Positions 14,241-16,121 of a stretch of 16,121 nt of DNA are shown piece after piece (position 1 is the first letter of the stretch; each line of letters starts with the position of its first letter). The DNA is from Methanomicrobiales archaeon (GTDB lineage Archaea; Halobacteriota; Methanomicrobia; Methanomicrobiales; Methanoculleaceae): assembly GCA_019136335.1 (NCBI GenBank), contig JAGVUK010000166.1, positions 1-16,121 of the forward strand, read 5' to 3'. Both the position numbers and the translations under genes were made by a program. A model generated the notes under the pieces. That model worked only from the letters and a program-made list of their open reading frames with translations, made no database searches and had not been told where the DNA came from.

Positions 14241-14430
14241 GTTCGATCTCGTAATCGCCGGACGGTTCATGCATTTTATCCTCTGATTATCCCGGGCCTA
14301 TGAGGGGTAATGGCGTTGCGGAACCGCCACCCACCCCATGCACCTGAAACCTACCCGGGAAGAAGTTGAACAGCCGGATCTGCTCCTTCCGTTTTACCTA
14401 CTCTCAGAGCCTTGAGCCGATGGAGCACGT

Positions 14431-15276
14431 TCAGATGCTGTTCTTCCGGTAGTCGTACTCCCCGCTCGCGATCCGCTCCATCACAATCTCCCCTACGGCC
14501 CCAAGCCGGCTCCCGGGGAAGTACCCCGAAGAGATGCTCGTCTCCCCGGTCGAGGAGAGGAGATGCACCCTCGCCCTCGCGACCCCGAAGAGCCGGGCGA
14601 CCGGGCCCTGCGTGACCCGGACCATCTGGACCTTGTCGTAGTTCATCACGACGGTCTCGCGGTCGACGGCGCCGTTCACGAAGGTGAAGAGGTCGCGTCC
14701 GGTATCGAACTCCGTGATCCGGTAGGAGACCCGCGTCGCGTAGAAGATCGCGAGGACAGCGAGGGCCGTCGCGAGGGGGAGCACCCAGGGGAGGACGACC
14801 CCGGCGGCCCCGGCCAGGGCTGAAGCCTCGCGGTAGACGTAGATCAACGGGTAGGTCATCGCCAGGACGAGCGCGAGCGACGCTATCGTGGCCCGGACCA
14901 GGAGGACGCCCCTTGCACCCGCCGGCTGCTTTTCCGGGTTCCGATCGTAGACAAACTCCGGCACCAGCTCGCGGAGAAGCCTCTGCTGCGTCGCATCGTC
15001 CTTTAAGAGGCAGAGGACGGGGCGGAGACTCTCCCCGGTCCCGGACGCGAGCCCTACAACCTCGGCCTCGATGCACGACCGGCGCAGGAGCCGGGCCGCA
15101 AGCGTGCTCTTCACGCGGACAGCGTTGACCCGTGAGACCTTGAACGATGTTTTATAGGTTCTGAAGAAGCCGTGCTCCAGGTAGATCGTCTCCCCCCGGC
15201 GGTAGACCCTGTAGTTGTAGTAGCGGAAGATGAGCGAGACCGCCGGCGCTATCTGGAGGGCGACGAAGATCAGCAA
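14431..15276 (-). CDS. C-terminal part of split YdbT-like PH (bPH2) domain membrane protein
   Basis: A 281-aa frame that continues the protein begun at 15920 after a one-base frame change. It has a TM segment at the start (LLIFVALQIAPAVSLIF), then a bPH2/DUF304 domain (YRVYRRGETIYLEHGFFRTY...VSRVNAVRVKSTLAARLLR), two further TM helices (about 128-150 and 158-178), and a third bPH2 copy (TGRDLFTFVNGAVDRETVVM...VQMVRVTQGPVARLFGVARA). The only start is TTG 15276, without a good ribosome site, overlapping the upstream stop by 7 nt, and the frame is open a further 18 codons upstream. YdbT-type proteins are single chains of about 490-500 aa with three bPH2 domains; joining both frames gives 496 aa. 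Membrane-bound; function of the family is poorly known. Confidence 0.75.
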   Translation of the reverse strand: MLIFVALQIAPAVSLIFRYYNYRVYRRGETIYLEHGFFRTYKTSFKVSRVNAVRVKSTLAARLLRRSCIEAEVVGLASGTGESLRPVLCLLKDDATQQRLLRELVPEFVYDRNPEKQPAGARGVLLVRATIASLALVLAMTYPLIYVYREASALAGAAGVVLPWVLPLATALAVLAIFYATRVSYRITEFDTGRDLFTFVNGAVDRETVVMNYDKVQMVRVTQGPVARLFGVARARVHLLSSTGETSISSGYFPGSRLGAVGEIVMERIASGEYDYRKNSI

Positions 15277-15920
15277 CGAGACGAGCGCTCTGCCGTCCCC
15301 CCGAATCCCGTGCCCGCAGAGGTGTAGAGTTCAAAAATCGAGTAGGCGAGAAAGACGGAGCCGAGGAGTGTCTGGTATGTCGAAACGCTGAAGAGGCCGT
15401 GGACGATCACGTCCGCCGGGGAAAACGAGACGAGAGACTCCGCCGGCTCGTCCTCGTCCGGCAAGACCTCCCGGTCGCAGCGGCGCTCCAGGATTGCGGA
15501 CCGCAGTTCGTCCGCCATATCCTCGCGGAACGTCAGGACCGCCTCCGGGACAGTCGCGCTGCTGCCCGAGTTGATGTTGATCTGCAACTTCGATGTCCCG
15601 AAGAGCCTGTTTACGATGCCACGGTTCACATTGACCGATGCGATCTTCGCGTAGGGGAGGGTCTGCTTCATCTTGAAGAGGGTGTCCCGCTCCACCACGA
15701 TCTCCGTCTCGCCGAACCGGATGATCGTCAGCTTCCACTGCCGGTAGTTGAAGAGCAGCAGCGCGACGACGGCGGCCGCAAGCACGCCCGCCACTGCCGT
15801 CGTCTCGAACCGCATAACGAGGAGCGCGACGAGGACTACGACGGAGAGCGAGTTCTCGACGATGACGCTCGGGTGGCACCTCACCCTCTCGCCGGGCGCG
15901 GTCATTTCAGTCCCCTGCAT
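15270..15920 (-). CDS. N-terminal part of split YdbT-like PH (bPH2) domain membrane protein
   Basis: A 216-aa frame with two TM helices (about 22-60), a first bPH2/DUF304 domain (WKLTIIRFGETEIVVERDTL...YAKIASVNVNRGIVNRLFGTSKLQI) and a third TM segment near 185-200. After F206-G207-G208 the product ends in an out-of-family tail (TAERSSRC). That point is a run of six G on the minus strand (15297-15302); one extra G would lead directly into the downstream frame. ATG 15920 has a stop two codons upstream; ATG 15905 (MTAPGERV) with AGGGGA 5 nt before it is a good alternative start. The usual partner ydbS, a one-bPH2 protein, is not visible upstream in the window. An AT-rich promoter candidate lies at about 16030-16043 on the minus strand. 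Confidence 0.75.
   Translation of the reverse strand: MQGTEMTAPGERVRCHPSVIVENSLSVVVLVALLVMRFETTAVAGVLAAAVVALLLFNYRQWKLTIIRFGETEIVVERDTLFKMKQTLPYAKIASVNVNRGIVNRLFGTSKLQININSGSSATVPEAVLTFREDMADELRSAILERRCDREVLPDEDEPAESLVSFSPADVIVHGLFSVSTYQTLLGSVFLAYSIFELYTSAGTGFGGTAERSSRC
15297..15302 (-). other. Frame-change site at a six-base homopolymer
   Basis: Six consecutive C on the plus strand (G on the coding strand) at the point where homology passes from one frame to the other. The reading TTC GGG GGG ACG ends 6 codons later; with seven G it would read TTC GGG GGG GAC GGC AGA and continue 288 codons. Sequencing or assembly slippage, a true mutation, transcript slippage or -1 frameshifting would all give this picture. 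Confidence 0.65.
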
Positions 15921-16028
15921 CAGTCACCCGTGGGCTCCGTTGCCGGCACCCCCGGCCCCGGCACGCGCTCCTTGAGAGGATCCGGCGCCGGTGCAGATCG
16001 ATCTCTGTAGGACGTACGCTCTTAAAAA

Positions 16029-16043
16029 GTGATATTTTTACCA
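16029..16043 (-). promoter_or_regulatory. Candidate TATA promoter for the PH-domain gene
   Basis: On the minus strand the sequence TGGTAAAAATATCAC (16029-16043) is the nearest TATA-like element upstream of the PH-domain gene. It implies a leader of about 85-95 nt. A weaker choice is the AT-rich TTTAAATATAAC nearer the window edge. Confidence 0.35.
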
Positions 16044-16071
16044 GAGCAAAGAGGGCGTGCGCCGTGCAATT

Positions 16072-16121
16072 AAGTTATATTTAAATAAACATGCACACGA
16101 TTTTCATGGTATGAAACCAGT
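16072..16121 (+). promoter_or_regulatory. TATA promoter and possible start of a gene cut by the window edge
   Basis: AAGTTATATTTAAATAA (16072-16088) is a strong TATA element. The first ATG downstream without an immediate stop is at 16111 (ATG AAA CCA ...), about 28-30 nt after the TATA centre, consistent with a leaderless rightward gene. ATGs at 16091 and 16106 run into the TGA at 16112-16114. Only three full codons are visible, so nothing can be said about the product. Confidence 0.4.

Noticed and set aside
14300..14347. 15-codon frame (MRGNGVAEPPPTPCT) about 25 nt after a TATA-like site
   Set aside because: Too short and compositionally poor to support; could be chance. The TATA-like site is mentioned with the neighbouring terminator.
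14338..14415. 25-codon frame (MHLKPTREEVEQPDLLLPFY...)
   Set aside because: No promoter or ribosome site of its own and no TM or domain; insufficient evidence.
1..16121. CRISPR arrays, tRNAs, rRNA, transposases, integrase or attachment-site repeats
   Set aside because: None seen on reading both strands; repeats present are short inverted repeats at promoters or in spacers. A tRNAscan or Infernal run would settle RNA genes.

Overview
The window looks like chromosomal DNA from a GC-rich methanogenic euryarchaeon, most likely Methanomicrobiales and close to Methanoculleus. This is inferred from four things: a gene of the methanopterin-pathway RFAP synthase family (12087-13169), a DUF2148 Fe-S protein, archaeal TATA-box promoters placed about 20-30 nt before start codons with little or no leader, and T-run terminators. 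No rRNA, tRNA, CRISPR array, insertion sequence or integrase was found.

Layout. (1) 8-2184: ilvB-ilvN, the two acetolactate synthase subunits, overlapping by ATGA. (2) 2185-2443: spacer with several GC hairpins, then a TATA box overlapped by a perfect 8-bp inverted repeat. (3) 2444-4068: an unlisted 35-codon membrane micro-ORF, coupled by ATGA overlap to an SSS-family sodium:solute symporter. (4) 4069-4601: 533 bp without a convincing gene; it holds a T-run terminator and a 36-bp dyad next to a TATA-like site. (5) 4602-6002: a two-domain flavodoxin-fold protein with an Isf-type cysteine cluster. (6) 6207-7340: an epoxide-hydrolase-family alpha/beta hydrolase. (7) 7422-10859: a tight operon of a UDP-galactopyranose-mutase-like flavoprotein, a GT4 and a GT2 glycosyltransferase, with a PaaI-type thioesterase 2 nt behind. 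(8) 10931-11422 (minus): msrA, convergent with the thioesterase. (9) 11521-13169: DUF2148 Fe-S protein and the MptG-like protein, 14 nt apart. (10) 13170-14300: an AT-richer stretch with two small genes, a two-TM protein (minus) and a 161-aa protein of a function-unknown family. (11) 14431-15920 (minus): a three-bPH2-domain YdbT-like membrane protein split in two by a one-base frame change at a run of six C/G. (12) 16072-16121: a promoter and possible first codons of a rightward gene cut by the window edge.

Functionally this is a mosaic: branched-chain amino acid synthesis, solute uptake, surface glycoconjugate synthesis, oxidative repair and C1-carrier biosynthesis. The points most worth following up are the micro-ORF/symporter pair, the tandem flavodoxin/Isf fusion, the glycosylation operon under a palindromic TATA promoter, the split PH-domain gene, and the Fe-S protein/MptG pairing.
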